Origin: Acanthococcus lagerstroemiae
Taxonomy: Eukaryota; Arthropoda; Insecta; Hemiptera; Eriococcidae
Direction: 5' to 3'
Assembly: GCA_031841125.1 (NCBI GenBank)
Contig: CM063108.1
Coordinates: 66,188,344-66,252,343, forward strand
Length of the DNA stretch: 64,000 nt
Part shown: positions 35,591 to 49,040 of the stretch, piece by piece
Numbering within the stretch: position 1 is the stretch's first letter
Layout: each line of letters opens with the position of its first letter
The notes under the pieces: model-generated
Seen by the model: only the letters and a program-made list of their open reading frames with translations
Databases searched by the model: none
What the model was told of the DNA's origin: nothing
Position numbers and translations under genes: made by a program

Positions 35591-38500
35591 CTATAACCTT
35601 GAAAATGAAAGCCCGATTGGATGATGTTGACAGACAGTAGAATCCGTTTTTTGATGACTCTAGGTGGCGAGCTCCAAAAGAAAGAAAAAGGGTACAAACA
35701 AAAATTCGTGGCGGAAATGACTCCATAGTTTTACAAGGTCTTTGAATTAATTTGATTTTGTTAGTATTTCTATGGATCCGACTTTTTGGAGTGTCTTTAA
35801 TGAGGGTAGAGACCAAATAATTAGCGATATATTTCCATAAGTGAGTGATAAGCAGACTGACCGCGGGTACCTAGTTTGAAGGGAATGCCTAGAAAATGAG
35901 ATAAAAAAAACGCTAGAAACGCAGGGAAAAAGAACGTAGAAAAAGAAAAGCAAAGACGGGAAAAAAGAAGTAGGTATAATTTCATAAGTGTGTTTTCCCT
36001 TGAACAAAACGAACTGTTTTTTGAAGGGGCAAGGAGGCTTTGGAATGACTTGACTACCGGCGCATTTTCCTCAAATCTAGGAGTGCAAATAATAATCAGT
36101 ATTTCAACGGTAGAATTCTTATTACGGGGTTTTGAAGCTTTCAAAATAGTATTCAGTTGATAGGTTTCACGGCTATTGGATTCGATTCTGAGAATCATTT
36201 CCCGATCGAATCCCTCAAGGTGTTGCTAAGAGGGTTTCAACGGCGTTCAGACCAAAAAACGATTATTTCGAGGCGGTGCTCACAGCGATGGATGAAAATG
36301 ATGTTAGATAATAAGGTAAAGAAAATAAGGGAAGAGGAGGAGAAGGAGGAGGAAGTATTTTGGAATAATTTGACTCGGGAGCGCATCTTCCCTATTTCCA
36401 GTACTGGGTGTTAACAGATTTCTCGGTCACTGGATTTGATTCTGAGAGTCATTTTCTGATTCGATTTTTAGGGTGCCATCAAAAGTGGCCACAGCCAAAA
36501 TAATGGTCAGTTTTTTATAATCTGGTCATAACTCTCTGAGTACTTAGAGACCTTTGGTGACACCCCCATGGGCACAAATAGGAATCTGGGGACTGGCCCC
36601 AAAAACCGCTGAAGTTCCCAAAAAACTGAAAAATTATACAGCGAAAGAATTTTCAGCCTTATTTTGATATTTTTGTCAGCTTTCCTTCCGTCTCTCCACC
36701 AGTCCACCACTCCAGGTTAGCTACTGCGCTTATGGGCACCCCAAGAAACCAGATCCAAGAAATATTCTCAAATCTTCAACCTTGAAACCTAACACCATCT
36801 GTAAATAATGGCCATTAAGTGGTCTCAACCCATTTTGGTAGTTTCTTCAAAGGGTTGGGAGTTGGGACCCAGAAATACTCTCAAAATCGAATTCAACGAC
36901 CTTTAAAAATATCATTTTATTACAGCCTGTCATGTAGATGGACCACTTATTAAGTTCATTCTATCTTCTTCCGTTTGGAATCTGCCCCCTTGGACCATCG
37001 AGCCGCATCGCGGCGAATCCAAACTACGTTATACTCAATCACAGTCAAATGACTTATTGGAATGCATAAGAACAAGGATCTAATCGTAGTCGAGAACACG
37101 TCACTCTTTAAAAGAGCTAAAATCTGAAATATTTTTCCAAAAGAAGTGTGGAAGGAGTGGGGTTGCGGTGCTATCTGTTATTAATCTAATAGGCTCCAAT
37201 TTTCAGGATTCTACCTTTCTATCAAAAGGCAGAACAATTTGTCCAACTCCAAATTTAGAAGGTCGTAAAACAGTTGCACTTTAATCCTCAAGTGGTAGTT
37301 TCGTAAGGGGTCGAAGAATTAATTCGATAGTAAAATAGTAGTTTGAGTAGAGAAAAATTGCCTACAACGATTTAAAAATAATGGAGACTCCTCTAATTGT
37401 AAGTTCAAGCCCGTCACCTTTCGCCTTGAGCTATCTCTGTCGGACTTTGTAACGCCTATTTCTTCAATAACAAAAACTTACATGATGATATAACTCAATA
37501 TTATCCATTTACGTTCGCAAATTTGTTTATTTCCAGGCATATTATTCTAGCTATACCCCAAACTTTGAATTTGATCTTATTTCTCTTCCAGCCGTAGACC
37601 CACAGATGTCTGACTCTCGCACGAGGGGGAGGGTTTAGGGTAAGATAACAATCTCAACCTTAAACAGCAAACGAGCAAGACAAAAGTTTTTCACTTAGAT
37701 TTTGGAATTCAGCAACCAACTATGGATAGTGAAATGTCCTAGGAAGGTAACCCGGCAGTTCAAAGTAGCCGTGTCACAATTTGTCCCCCTGACGATACGG
37801 GCCTAACAGGTTTGTACCCCGGCCACGACGTCAACCCCTATAATTTTACAGGAACTCTGAAAAGTTATGCTTTTATGCTCATGTGCATTCAGTAGTCATC
37901 GATCATTACGCTAAGATGACAGTTTTTCTATATTTTATTACAATCTGTCATTCGATTAATCAAGAAGCTCATTTAGATTTTCAGTTACATTTGCGATATA
38001 ATGCTCTTCTTACTGTCGTTCAACTAAGCCTAGGAATTTCAACTGTGCTTCCTGTCAGCCGTGAAATCCATTCGAGAATTAGATACTCGCACTACGCCAT
38101 TTTATCGAATAATTCACTTTACGGCTGTAATTAATCGAATACATTTTCGGATGAGTTGCCACCCCGTGTGTGAGTACACAGCTGAATTGTACATACAGAC
38201 TAAACGTGCGTACTCGTACCTTTCCACAAAATCCGCGATTAAAATGTCAAACGTGATAAGGAATGGAGATAAAATGATAACCGGCTTTAGGCGTACGTGT
38301 TTGCGATTACGCCAACCATCGTTAATATCGATTTGTGGTTTGCGACTGAACGTATCACACTTTATGGTACACCGTAACTCGGTAAGTACCAGAAGTTTCA
38401 AGAAGATTAACGAGAGAATGGCCCTCATTCGTGCGCAGCTGATGAGAAAAGCGAATTATGGTCAGAACTGCCCGCACGACGAACTGCCAACAGTGAAAGT

Positions 38501-40680
38501 GGATTAGTCGAAGAAGAGTATGAAATATGGTGTTAATATAGAAGAATAATTACCGCACAATAAATAGTCTGTGGCTAGTGTCAATAATTTTCGTCAGTTT
38601 TTATCTTCGAATGGGCAGAAGGTCCCAAAAAGCGTTCATGAGCAAAAGAAATTCATATTGATTTTGAAATACTAATTACCAAGCAAACAATTAAAAAAAT
38701 CTTCGCTCTTCAATTTTGAAAAGTCTGATCAGGAAATGAACGACAAACCTTGTAACGAAGCGAGCAAGTGAGAGCAGATAAGTTTCTATTTCTATTACGC
38801 CTCAATACAGTCTCACCTAGATGAACTTTACTTAGCGAAATCGGAAAGATGAAAATAAAGGGCCATAGAAACCGGGGGGGGGGCATGTGAGTATCACATA
38901 CTTTATTGTGTCCTAAAAAGTTGACACCTGGTTAATTCTGTGCTTTTCCCCTTTTTGTTAAATCAGCTATTTGTAATATATGCGTCTGTGTGTTTGTTTA
39001 TTTGTTCGAAGTTGGTGGGTGAACCACAAAAGCAGGGGGTTCGTACTTTCTGGAGGTATTCGTATGGAATCTGGGAAGGATTTAGGCTAAAAAATGTCGG
39101 TGCCCTCATTAGAAGGGGGCCAAAATGTTTAGCCCCATCAGGACACCCTCATCTTTTTTGACTTGGACTTTTCGGAAATGATTCATTATATTGAACTTCT
39201 TCACATTACGTTAAAATTTGGTGGCTGTAACTGTATCCCTTCAGAAATTATTAGGGAATTGAAAATCTGAAATTCCCAAAACGAGCTCCAAATGCATTAT
39301 TATTACATTTATATCTGATTTAACGTAACCACAGTATACTTGGATATCATTTCGTACTCATTTATGTACTAGACGACCCGTTTTCAGCTCCGTATCATCT
39401 CCAAAAGCCCAAAAATTTCAATTTTTCGAAAATATGTTCAGCATTTCTTCAAATTATTCGACTAAATTTTTGAAAACACCAAATTTTCGTCTGAGTTACA
39501 CAAACACGAAGCGATAAACTGCAAATGAATCACGACCCTCCGGTTGAATGAAACACGAGCTGAAGCTATTTCTTATTATAAACTTCCGCAGGTTTCAGTA
39601 ACGATACGTAAGGGACTCCTAGCAACCAGGCACTGCACCCTATTCATCCTACACATGCGCATACACAGAACAGAAACTGGTTGTTATTGTTTGTTAGTAT
39701 GTATGTAAGAGTGTTTCATGCGTTGCGTTTCATTTATTAAAATATGAAAAAACTACAGCTAAAAATATTGTTAATTGTCATAAGTACACGTATTATTATT
39801 AATCAAACCTCCAATTCGGTGCACAAGTTTACCTACCCATTCCAAAGAAACATGTATCTACCCGACATTAAGTAGGTAATCTATACCTGCGGTTACAAGG
39901 GATACCTGCGTAAAATACGGAATACTTAGCCAGTCTCAAGTCGGGACACCAAATGTGAGGGGAAATGAGCACCAAATAATTCGATTGATTAGTAATAACT
40001 TGAAAGCATTACTTTACAGATAGATACCAGTGTTTCCTCATCTAACTCACTGTATATAACTCATTTTAGTCTATGGTCTAGATGAGCGGGGATACGGGTC
40101 AATTAGTCATAATAATATGCATTTTAGTCGGCATACTCGTGTCTATCCCTCCTTTACCCCCAAAAGAAAACTTGTCAGCTATGGCTCTGAGATTGAAACA
40201 GGGCTCCCGAAGTAACGAATTGTGATTAAATGAGTGGTGTATGAATCTACTCCTTGTCTTTGATGTAGATGAGTACCACTCTACCACTGCATTCAGTGAT
40301 CACCACAGGCCTTCCAAAGGAGGCAACCTTTTCTTAAGTTGGTAAATTGAACAAAATCGACCAAGTTGGTAACATTAAAAAGTCGGGATTGGCCAAATCT
40401 CACTTAATGTCTTTCTTCCTTTTTTCTGCTTGTCCATCGAAGAAAAAATTCGTTCAGTTAGAAAAATCTACATGAGATCCCCTCGCCCATCAAAAAAAGA
40501 GCCGCATTGGTACTTCCATGGTAACAAATCACTCGTATTATGAAGTCTGCTGCAAGTAAGTGAGACGTACTCAAGAAAGTCGAGTCCATGGGCGCATATG
40601 TTTCTTAATTCGCCGTCATTGGCCCTTGTGACTGTTGTGAAGATGTGAAATATTCCTATATCATTATTATTATTGTTATT
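35591..40680. other. Non-coding stretch with a diverged duplication
   Basis: About 36037-36225 and 36358-36475 share TTTGGAATRAYTTGACT, GGTTTCACGGCTATTGGATTCGATTCTGAGA-like and TCATTT blocks in the same order, an old direct duplication. A purine-rich GAGGAGGAGAAGG segment lies at 36330-36352. The 148-codon frame at 38061-38507 has no domain I can name and no exon signals I trust. Confidence 0.4.
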
Positions 40681-40681
40681 C

Positions 40682-40903
40682 GGGGTCTGGTTGGCCCAGT
40701 GGATAGCGCGTTGGTCTAGGAATCTAGAGGTCCCGGGTTCGAGCCCACGTAGCAACTCGCCAGATTTCGACCTAGGCCGGGTTTTCGGCCAGAAGAGAAG
40801 AGGGCTAAGACAGTCCTAACAGCCTCACCGACATCTCTGAAGTAATGCTCGAAAGGGCGGATTCCAGGGCTCGGGTTGAGAGAAAATTCAAAAAAAGAAG
40901 AAG
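40682..40903 (+). mobile_element. tRNA-related SINE, copy A
   Basis: The tRNA-like head has box A TGGCCCAGTGG (40692-40702) and box B GGTTCGAGCCC (40736-40746). It is followed by the family body (CAACTCGCCAGATTTCGACC ... GAAGAGGGCTAAGACAG ... AGTAATGCTCGAAAGGGCGG) and the tail GCTCGGGTTGAGAG, then an A-rich end. No clear target duplication. The head cannot fold as a complete working tRNA that I can recognise, so this is not called as a tRNA gene. Confidence 0.88.
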
Positions 40904-41447
40904 CCCGATGTAGTTCTTTTTTAAAAGGGTTTTCTATGGTACAAAAAATTCGTGAAACCTGGGTTTATAACTACTTATTACTTGCTTATGTAAAGTAATG
41001 CTTATAGCTGCTAATGTAAATAAATTTACATACAAACAAGTTATTTTTTTTTAAATAGTATATCTACCGGTATCATTTACCTCATCGCGGTGCAGACATA
41101 AAACTACGTAATACATAAATGCTGATTATTAGGATCGCCCAGAAAGAATTTTAATATTCTAGATGAGACTCGTGTTCTAAGGATTTCGTGTATACTATGG
41201 TGATGCAAGTCTCTTATTCGAGACGACACTTTTGTCTATCTAAATTTCATTATGTCTGGTATCATCTTGTAGGTAATTCCTCGTAAATCATTTTATGACC
41301 GAGATGATTTACTCTAAGAGCCAGTTTCGTTGTGTTAGAGTAATTCATTGGCAGTTCTAAAGGAGAATTTGAGTTTCAATTGTAATATATTCTTTGGGGT
41401 GGGGCGAAAAGAAAATCGTTTAAATTTTGACACTATTGTCAAAGAAT
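40904..41447. other. Non-coding AT-rich stretch
   Basis: No gene or element boundary recognised between SINE copy A and the MITE at 41456. Confidence 0.4.
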
Positions 41448-41455
41448 CAAAGAGT

Positions 41456-41711
41456 CAGTGGCGTAGCTAGAGGGGGAGGAACCCCAAGGCACCTGAAATT
41501 GAATGTAAAATATGCAAAAATGAGCAATTTTTCGCCTTTAAAACACGTTTTTTTGAAAAATGTTTGCTCGAGCAGTAATTTTACCTTCATTTTCATAAAA
41601 TAGCCCTCTAATATCGGCGATTTAAAAAAAATACCTGAATTTTCGACTTTTCCCCCTTGAAAATCTTACTTTGCCCCCCCCCCACCTCACCCATCGGGAA
41701 AATCCTGACTG
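41456..41711 (+). mobile_element. hAT-type MITE, CAGTGGCG family, long form (256 bp), exact 8-bp duplication
   Basis: Begins CAGTGGCGTAGCTAG and has the long-form interior (ATGCAAAAATGAGCAATTTT, AAAACACGTTTTTTTG, TCTAATATCGGCGAT). The right tip is degraded (GATTTTCCC side), but the flanks are identical, CAAAGAGT at 41448-41455 and 41712-41719. Confidence 0.88.
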
Positions 41712-44700
41712 CAAAGAGTTGAGTATCAGTTATTAAAGTAGTCGAGGGAATGTAGCTCCTAGTCTCTGCAGTTCTTTTTCTTTCCCTTATACTGCACAAG
41801 TGTGGTTTGTTTCGGCCCTTCGGCTTCCTTCAACCCTCAGTTCTCAATTCACAATTTTCAACTGCCACCTGTGGGCCTGTGCGCCCCTCACCTTCCGCTC
41901 TGCCCTTACTGTGGTGCCTGTCTCCCCCTCCCTCTGTCTGTCATCTTTTCCTTCTTCTTTATTCCACACCCTTCATTTGAACAGTATTTTTTGTTTTTAT
42001 AAATTATTATATTATACATACAGTCCCTTCCTGTCAATGGGACCCTCGGACACCTATTGGGGGGGGGGGGCTCAAATGTAAATAAAATAATAAATCATGC
42101 AAAAATAATTGGAGTAGGAAAAATTTTATTGAAAAATATGATTTTGAAACCCTCTGAAACTATTTCGAGACTTTTCCAAAAAGGTCCGGTAGCAAAATTC
42201 TTCTAGGGGGTGAATTTCATAGTGTTAATTCTTAACAAGCGATAAAAACACTAATTTACGAGCGAAGTGAGCAACATTTTTTCAATTATTAGAAGAATTT
42301 CTATGAAAAAACTGTATTTCTGACGGTCATTGGGGGGGGGGGATCCCCAGATCCTCGCTCCTAACAGGAAAAACCTGCTATGCTTGTAAGCATATTCTGG
42401 ACTTTTGAAGACCCTTCCAAACTTGAATAAGACTTTCTATCGCCCTTCTAGCTTTGTATAAAATTATTCCCAGCTGGGTTAAAAATTCCAGAGATTTCCT
42501 AAAGATTTGTTCAAGATTCTGTAAGATTCTTCAAAGCTACTTTAAAATGCTTTAGGGTTGTTGGAGATTCGCTAAGATCCATTTGGATTGTGTAAGATAT
42601 GCTGAGACTCATTAAAAAGCTAAAAATTTAGCAAAAAAAATCAGGTGATCAGCAGTTGGCAAAATTTCAAAAACGGTGACACATTTTCTTTTTTCTTGCT
42701 TGTCAATTTTAAAATCTCCGGCGGTTTGCAAAATCAAAAATTGAATTCTCAGCTACCAAAATTACGTTTTCTCCCTGCTTCCCTCTCCCCGCCTAAAAAA
42801 AGTTGTTTCAATTCGTCCCTGTGCTAGAGACTTCTTCATACACAGCAAACACGTCTAGGCAAGTTATAAAAAATCTGAAACAGCATTTTGAATGTTTACA
42901 ACTTGACAAAAGTCTGGAATATATTGTTTTAGAAGGTTAAACATGTTTAGAAGAGTTTATAACACAGCAGAATAGTTGACTAAAGAAGCCTCAGATATCT
43001 TTGAAACGGTCTTGAAAAAAAAATTTACCGAGTTTGAGTGAACGTTCTAGAGTCTCAAGAACTCCTAAATTAGTCTAGATGAGTATTAGAAAGTTTCAAT
43101 CAGACAGACCCCTCGAATAGTCCTAAACGAGCACAGGAAAATGGGGAAGATTCTAACGAAATCTTCGACATTCTGAGAAGTTTGAAAGGATCATAAAGAT
43201 TTACAATCCAGTCTAGAAGAGTTTCGAACAGTATTCGAATCGTTCTATACTTTCAACCCCTTGGGTGAAACGTAAATTGGAATAGCTTCCAAATGAAATT
43301 TTGCACACATGCCACTTTTTAGTTAGGTGTGTCATTAAGTTTCCGAAAAATGTCCCTCCTTTTTAACCATAGGCTAATCGCTAAAAGTGTATAATCCCTG
43401 GGCCTTATCTATATTGTACTGAAAAATCCAAAACTGAAGGAATGTTCGAACCCTCTATGGAGGTAGCTTAGAGATGAGAAACAATGGATTTCCAGAGCGC
43501 ATGCGGGGGATCGTTCTGACAAATTTCTGCAAAGAACCTTCATTCTTTTCAGGCTTCGTTCCTATCCAATCTGATTGGGCTGACTGCGGTCCTTGCAAGC
43601 AAGAAGGCTCGGAGTCTTACTAATCTCGGAATTGCTAAGATGATACTATTCCACACGGACGTCGTTTGAAAACCCTCATGTCAAACGCAATTTTTATTCC
43701 ACGTATTTTCCTGGCCCTGCGAGAAAGGCAAAAAGGAAAACAAAGGTGCCCGATCGAGTTACAAAATTCTAAAGCGGAATTCCAAGACGTGTTCGACTTT
43801 TCACAACATCCGGCGGCGTCCCACAACGCTCCTTTGGGACAAAAAACCTCAAAGTTTTGACACGAAGTGTCCCTACGCCGCGCTACGCGCACCCCACGCA
43901 GCTTCGTCGAAATTCGATTTAAATTGAGGAATTTTTTCACGTCTGTTTCGTGTCGATCAGGGTGCAGGGTGGAGAATGAGCCGAAGCTGCAGTAAATCGT
44001 AGCACCGCGATGGAAAATTTTCGAAGTGCGCGGGATTGAAACGCGAGCGGAAACCAAAATTAGCGTGGTTTGTTGTGGGTTGCATGTGGTTTAGTGGTTC
44101 GGCCAGCGTATCTTCTTTTTTCGAAGTAGAACGCAATACTAATACAAAATATACGTTATTTTCGTTCGAACGCGATCAAAAATTTAATGCGTTTAAGAAA
44201 ACTGAAAAAAAAAGAAGAAAATAAAAAGAACGCTAGCAATGAAGATCTATAACCGTTTTACAGCGCTGGAAAGAACGACGCCAAATGTAACAGAGCTTTG
44301 CGTTTCAAGCTCAGCTTACTGCGAAAATATTTGACAAGAATGTAAGAATAAGTTCGATACTGTAGCGACAAGGATAGTTGAGAAGACAATGTGTACCAAT
44401 GTTAAAAAGAACTCAACATCTTATCGACTCTAGTTTTTGAAATTCGTGCATTTTTTATGGTAAGCAGGGCCACCAGCCATGGAGGAATGGGGCTTCTCAG
44501 TAATTTTTTAGATTCGGCAAGTCGGTAATTTTAGGTGCTCAGTTAGCACATTCACGTATATTAAGAGCTTATTTCTTTCTGCTTAACAATAGGAAAATTT
44601 TTGATTCCCTCCCCCCTCTATAAATTTGCTTCGTTACGCCCTAGGTCGAAATTATCTATATTATTATTTCGGTGCATTATTGTCATTACGCGATTCTGAA

Positions 44701-46366
44701 CGGAAATTTTGAAAGTTGTCGAAGTAGGTTAAAACTGAGTTCAGACATATAATTTGTATAAAGATGACTCAATTGCATCCTGCAGTTGATGCACAACTGG
44801 TCGTTAACGATAGTCTTGTCATCGAAGGACTCGTAGACTAATTTAATCAGGGCCGTAGCAGAGGCACAAATAGGTTATTGGTGGGGGTGGGAGAGAGATA
44901 TAAAGGCGTGAAAATGTCAACTCAATTTTCTATAATTTCCAACTCTTGAGTTATTCATCTTGGGTAGGGGAGGGGTGAGGTAACGTTTCTGAGGCGACAT
45001 AACTTAGTGTAAATTTCGACGAATAAGTAATTTTAGGAATTTTCAATTGAATGTTTGCAATTTGTACGATTCTTGTAATATTTCGAAGAGTGATTCCATA
45101 TCAATTACGCTAAGTTTCGGGTGACGAGAGAGTACCCTTTAAAGCTTCAAATTTACCATCCGTTCTCTCGTATATATTTTAGAGGAGCGATCAGAGAAGG
45201 CTAAAATGTGTTTTAGTATTTTTCGTAGAATTCGTCGTTTCAATTCTTCATAAATTAGAAACAAAAAGCGGTAGCAAGATGTCTTCATCGTTAGTACATA
45301 AAATGAGTTTTCCTTCCCACACACAAAGTATTCAATTATGCGAATTTTAAGTGGTGATATCAACTTGAGTTTTTAGATGAAAAATCTCAAACTTCGTGTC
45401 TCGAGAAAAAGAAAAATCAGAAAAAATATTAGTTTTTCCCCCAATGAAAATGTAGTATTATAGACGAGGAAATATTTAGCTGTAGTTTATTATTTTAGCG
45501 CATTCATAACAATGGGGGGGGGGGTTAGGATGTCATTTATTTTCAGATTTCAATTTTGTTAGCCACCCTGTGTATGTGTATGTGTATTGCGAGTTAAGTG
45601 TATGGTACGGTACTACTAATTGCGGTATCACATGACACTAATCGTTTAGAAATTTTTTATAACTACAAGCATGAATATAATTATTGGCCTCTGAATTTGG
45701 GGGTGAGTGTAATTTTGATAATTTATACCGCCACCGCCACCCTCAAAAATTGGAGGGGGTAAATATTACTCGTCTAGCGCCCCCCCCCCAGCGACGTCCA
45801 TGGTTATACCTTCGTAGAAAACAATAACAGCAAAATTGAAAAAAAATGGAAGTATTCCGAGGAAATGGGGGAAAATGGCCAAGTATTTTTGAATATGCTC
45901 TGAAAAAACAGAAAATACGCCAAAATATGTTTTAAGTACGGTTCATTTTGTTTTAAAATTCTATTAATCTCAAAAATAATATCACACAAAAGAACAAGCA
46001 AAAGGTTATTCTTGAAAGCCCTATACTCATCATTTTAACACTCGATGCTATTTCAAAAATATACATATAATTTAGAACGCATGTTGAAATGATTATGATA
46101 ATTCGTTAAATGTACAAAATTATATTTTCAACTGGAGTTAATCGAGTTATCTTCCTAGAATGTCATGATTTTGAGAAAAATCAAGAAAACCGTTTAGAAT
46201 TCAATTTTGTGTAGTTCCCTTCCTCCCAGTGTGGGGAAGGTGGGTTTTTACCACTTATTATAGACACCTTCCCAAAATTTGCCAGCAGTCAAACATATTA
46301 AGTGCGAATTTTTTCCAATCAAAATTAGTAATTCGCCTGAGCTATAAACGCCTCTAGGAGGGTTAT
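41712..46366. other. Non-coding stretch with degenerate short tandem repeats
   Basis: 42430-42640 and 42860-43250 consist of weakly conserved units of about 25-35 bp built around AAGATTCTxxAAGA and TCTAGAAGAGTTTxGAA. At about 42824 a CGTCCCTG tip may end another hAT-type MITE. 43600-44060 is more CpG-rich with frames on both strands, but no recognisable protein. 45515-45526 and 45781-45790 are G/C runs. Confidence 0.4.
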
Positions 46367-48918
46367 CAGGGTGTCCATTCTTGTTTGGAAATGATTTTCC
46401 CTGACTTTTCCAGGTTTTCCAAGCCAGTTTTTTCAGTTCTCCAAACCCTTCAAGTACAAATTACAGATGCAAGGGGGGGGGGGAGAAGGTGTCAAATTTT
46501 TTCGAACACCGTGAGCGGCGAATATCGTCAATCACTCCACAAATTTTTTTTACTACCGTGTGCTTATGAAGCTGTGGCAGAAGCGCTCCATGGGGTGCAG
46601 CGTGGTGTGATGTCAATTGAACTGCTTGGAACTAAATGGGGTTAAGTCCAAATAATCACACTTTCCAGGAAGCGAAAAAACTGTTTTATTCGAAAATTTG
46701 AAAATCGTGGAATACGTCCTTCAAGGTGGTGGTAGAGGGACCGCAAAAGACGACTTTTGAGGCTGATCCCGTCGAATAAAATTTTGATGGACTGAAGCTG
46801 CTGGGGTGCTCAAAGTTTTTGAACTTCACCCCTTTTGGTCCTGAACGATTTTTTTGCAGTTTTACGACTCGAAATTGCCCACCCCCTTTTTTAGCCAGAC
46901 ATAACGGGGTCACTTTACTCTTGGTTCCATTCAAATCGAGCAAAATCTCTGCTTGTAAGAAAAATAGTTCTAAAGTAGTATTGGAAAATGGCGATTTCGT
47001 TTTTGAAAATAGCACTTTTCAGGTATAAAAATGCAAAAAGTGGTGGGCCGGAATTTTTCATTTTATTTCTATTTTTTACACTAACATACACCATTTTCGT
47101 ACAATTTCTTGAAAAAATCCATTTTTTGAAAACATTTTATTACAAAAAAATGAAAGAAAACGATGTTGCCAAAAAGCACTTTCCCAGCTGTTTCACGAAA
47201 TGTTGACCACGCCAGCAGATCCGTGAATCTTTAATACTACGTAATCCGTGAAAAAAAGCAAAAACGACAAAAGTGGACTTACCCCTTTTAGTTCTAACCG
47301 ATTCAATTAACAACGTCATAGATATTTTTGTCGTGTGACTTAACGCCGACCGTGAATGGGTGGAGGGGGGGGGGGAAGGAGAATAAAATTCGAAAATTGG
47401 TTTATAAGTTTCCGGGATAATTTTTGGATCCTGTCCCACCTGGTGCGACCTATGAGGTAGCAAGAGCGTAAGATAAGCAACGGTTTACTCAAAATTCACC
47501 CTTTCTTAATAAAGCTACCAAATAGGGTAAAAATACGGTCTTATTTATTCAAAGTGTTGCTAATAGAAAATAACGTCGCAAAAAATTTTCAACTGAAAAC
47601 GTACAGGAGCATAAATTTAGTCCAGATTAAAAATCGGAAGCGATATGCAAAATCAGCGACACAAAACCACCCTTATTTCGATACTTCGTGCAATTTTTCG
47701 CCGAAGAAGCTGAATTCGTATTACGACAGTGCTCTGGAAGGGGTCGGATAAAAATATCTGAGGCGACATTCGAAATTAGCGACTCGTCAGAGCTTGGTTG
47801 GCTATCCTGTCCAAAAAATTGACTTTAGAATCTCGTAAAGAATTAGAAACTTGAGGAAAACTAGAGTAACCAATTAGCACCTCCCTCGTGAAGCCTAAAT
47901 GGTTTAGGAGGAGGGAAAATAACTATAAAAATGAATTCTGGATCCCAAGTGAAAAAGCTGCAGCATATCTAACAACAAATGCTATGAAAGTAAAAAGGTG
48001 GTCAGGATCAGGAAAATTATGGCACCAGGAGAGGCGGAAGAAGCTACAATTTAAGAGTATCGACAGATACAATAGAAGGTCGTATATTTGAAAACAATGG
48101 ACTCTTTTGTAACGCGATAATAATTATGTATTATGCGGTCTTCGGATTTTTTTCAAATTTTGTGGATTAATTATTCTTCCCCCCAAAATCTCGGAAGTCC
48201 CTTTCATTCACCCTTATCTACATTTGCGAATGAGAGGGAACCGAAGAAATACCCGATGGCAGGATGTCCCAGAGGGTGAATTCATTGGTTTTCAAATTTT
48301 CGTTTCATTACGACTTTCTCAAAAAAATTTGTACACTGGGGAGAGGAGTTAGACCGAATATTTTTTCATTTTCGCGTCTTTTCGCGCCGATTTTCAGATT
48401 CCCGCGAACAGGATGAGATGAAAACATGAAACACGAAACAGCTGATATTGGGAGAAGTGTATAGGGATTGGTTCGCGTTTCGTCTTATTTTTCGTGAAAC
48501 GGTTCGTGAAAAGTCACGAAATACGAAATACGTTAAGTGTATAGCCGCCTTAACAGAAAGATGTATGTGTAGATGCCAAACGAATACCACGAAAACGATT
48601 TCATCACACTAATACACTCTGTACTACTGTGATAGGAGAGGGGGCTTGTATTACCCGTATTACCTACGTACTTTTCCTGTGAAAGAAAAAAGATAAGAAA
48701 ATTGCCTGAGCGAAGCGAAGGAAAAAAAAATTTTTAAATAAGAAATAGGATAAAATCCGTTTGAAAAACTACAGAATTTCGCAGTCGATTTTTTTACAAA
48801 ATTCCATGACTTTCAGGTGAAAAATGCTGAAAATTCCAAAATTCCCTGACTTTTCCAGACGGACAAAATTCCCCGACTTTTTCAGTTTTTCCAAGTTTTC
48901 CAGAGAATGGACACCCTG
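46367..48918. mobile_element. CAGGGTGTC-group TIR element, 2.55 kb, exact 5-bp duplication
   Basis: The left tip CAGGGTGTCCATTCTTGTTT and the reverse-complemented right tip CAGGGTGTCCATTCTCTGGA share 15 leading bases, with further TTTTCC-rich subterminal similarity. The flanks are identical, GTTAT at 46362-46366 and 48919-48923. The interior has only short frames and I recognise no transposase. It is the longest member here, so it may be a decayed autonomous copy or may contain other insertions. Confidence 0.78.
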
Positions 48919-48923
48919 GTTAT

Positions 48924-49040
48924 GGACCAGGACTGCTGAAATTTATCGTACATGGGAGCTGGCTGGGGAGGCATATGCCCAGCAAAATGGGCTTGAGGTG
49001 CTTGCAGTACGTGACTGTAACTTTAAAATTTCTAAATTTT
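48924..49040 (+). pseudogene. RTE-like 3' end fragment
   Basis: The frame WTRTAEIYRTWELAGEAYAQ matches the C-terminal end typical of RTE-type reverse transcriptases (compare the end of the 31460 fragment). It adjoins the right side of the 2.55-kb element. Only this short tail is recognisable. Confidence 0.5.

Noticed and set aside
38061..38507. 148-codon plus-strand frame
   Set aside because: No recognisable motif, no exon signals, and overlapping open frames on both strands; not enough to call a gene.
40682..40760. tRNA gene
   Set aside because: Box A and box B are present, but the same 220-bp unit occurs three times with a common non-tRNA body and target duplications, so it is a SINE head.
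43635..44057. 140-codon minus-strand frame in a CpG-rich block
   Set aside because: No domain, no start context and an equally open frame on the other strand; GC content alone explains it.
44465..44646. Possible hAT MITE (CAGGGCCACC ... TTACGCCCTAG)
   Set aside because: The tips are only loosely similar and no 8-bp duplication could be found.
47888..48091. Lys/Arg-rich frame resembling a transposon protein
   Set aside because: Part of its DNA recurs near 2215, so it is a repeat, but the peptide matches no transposase or reverse transcriptase motif I can name.
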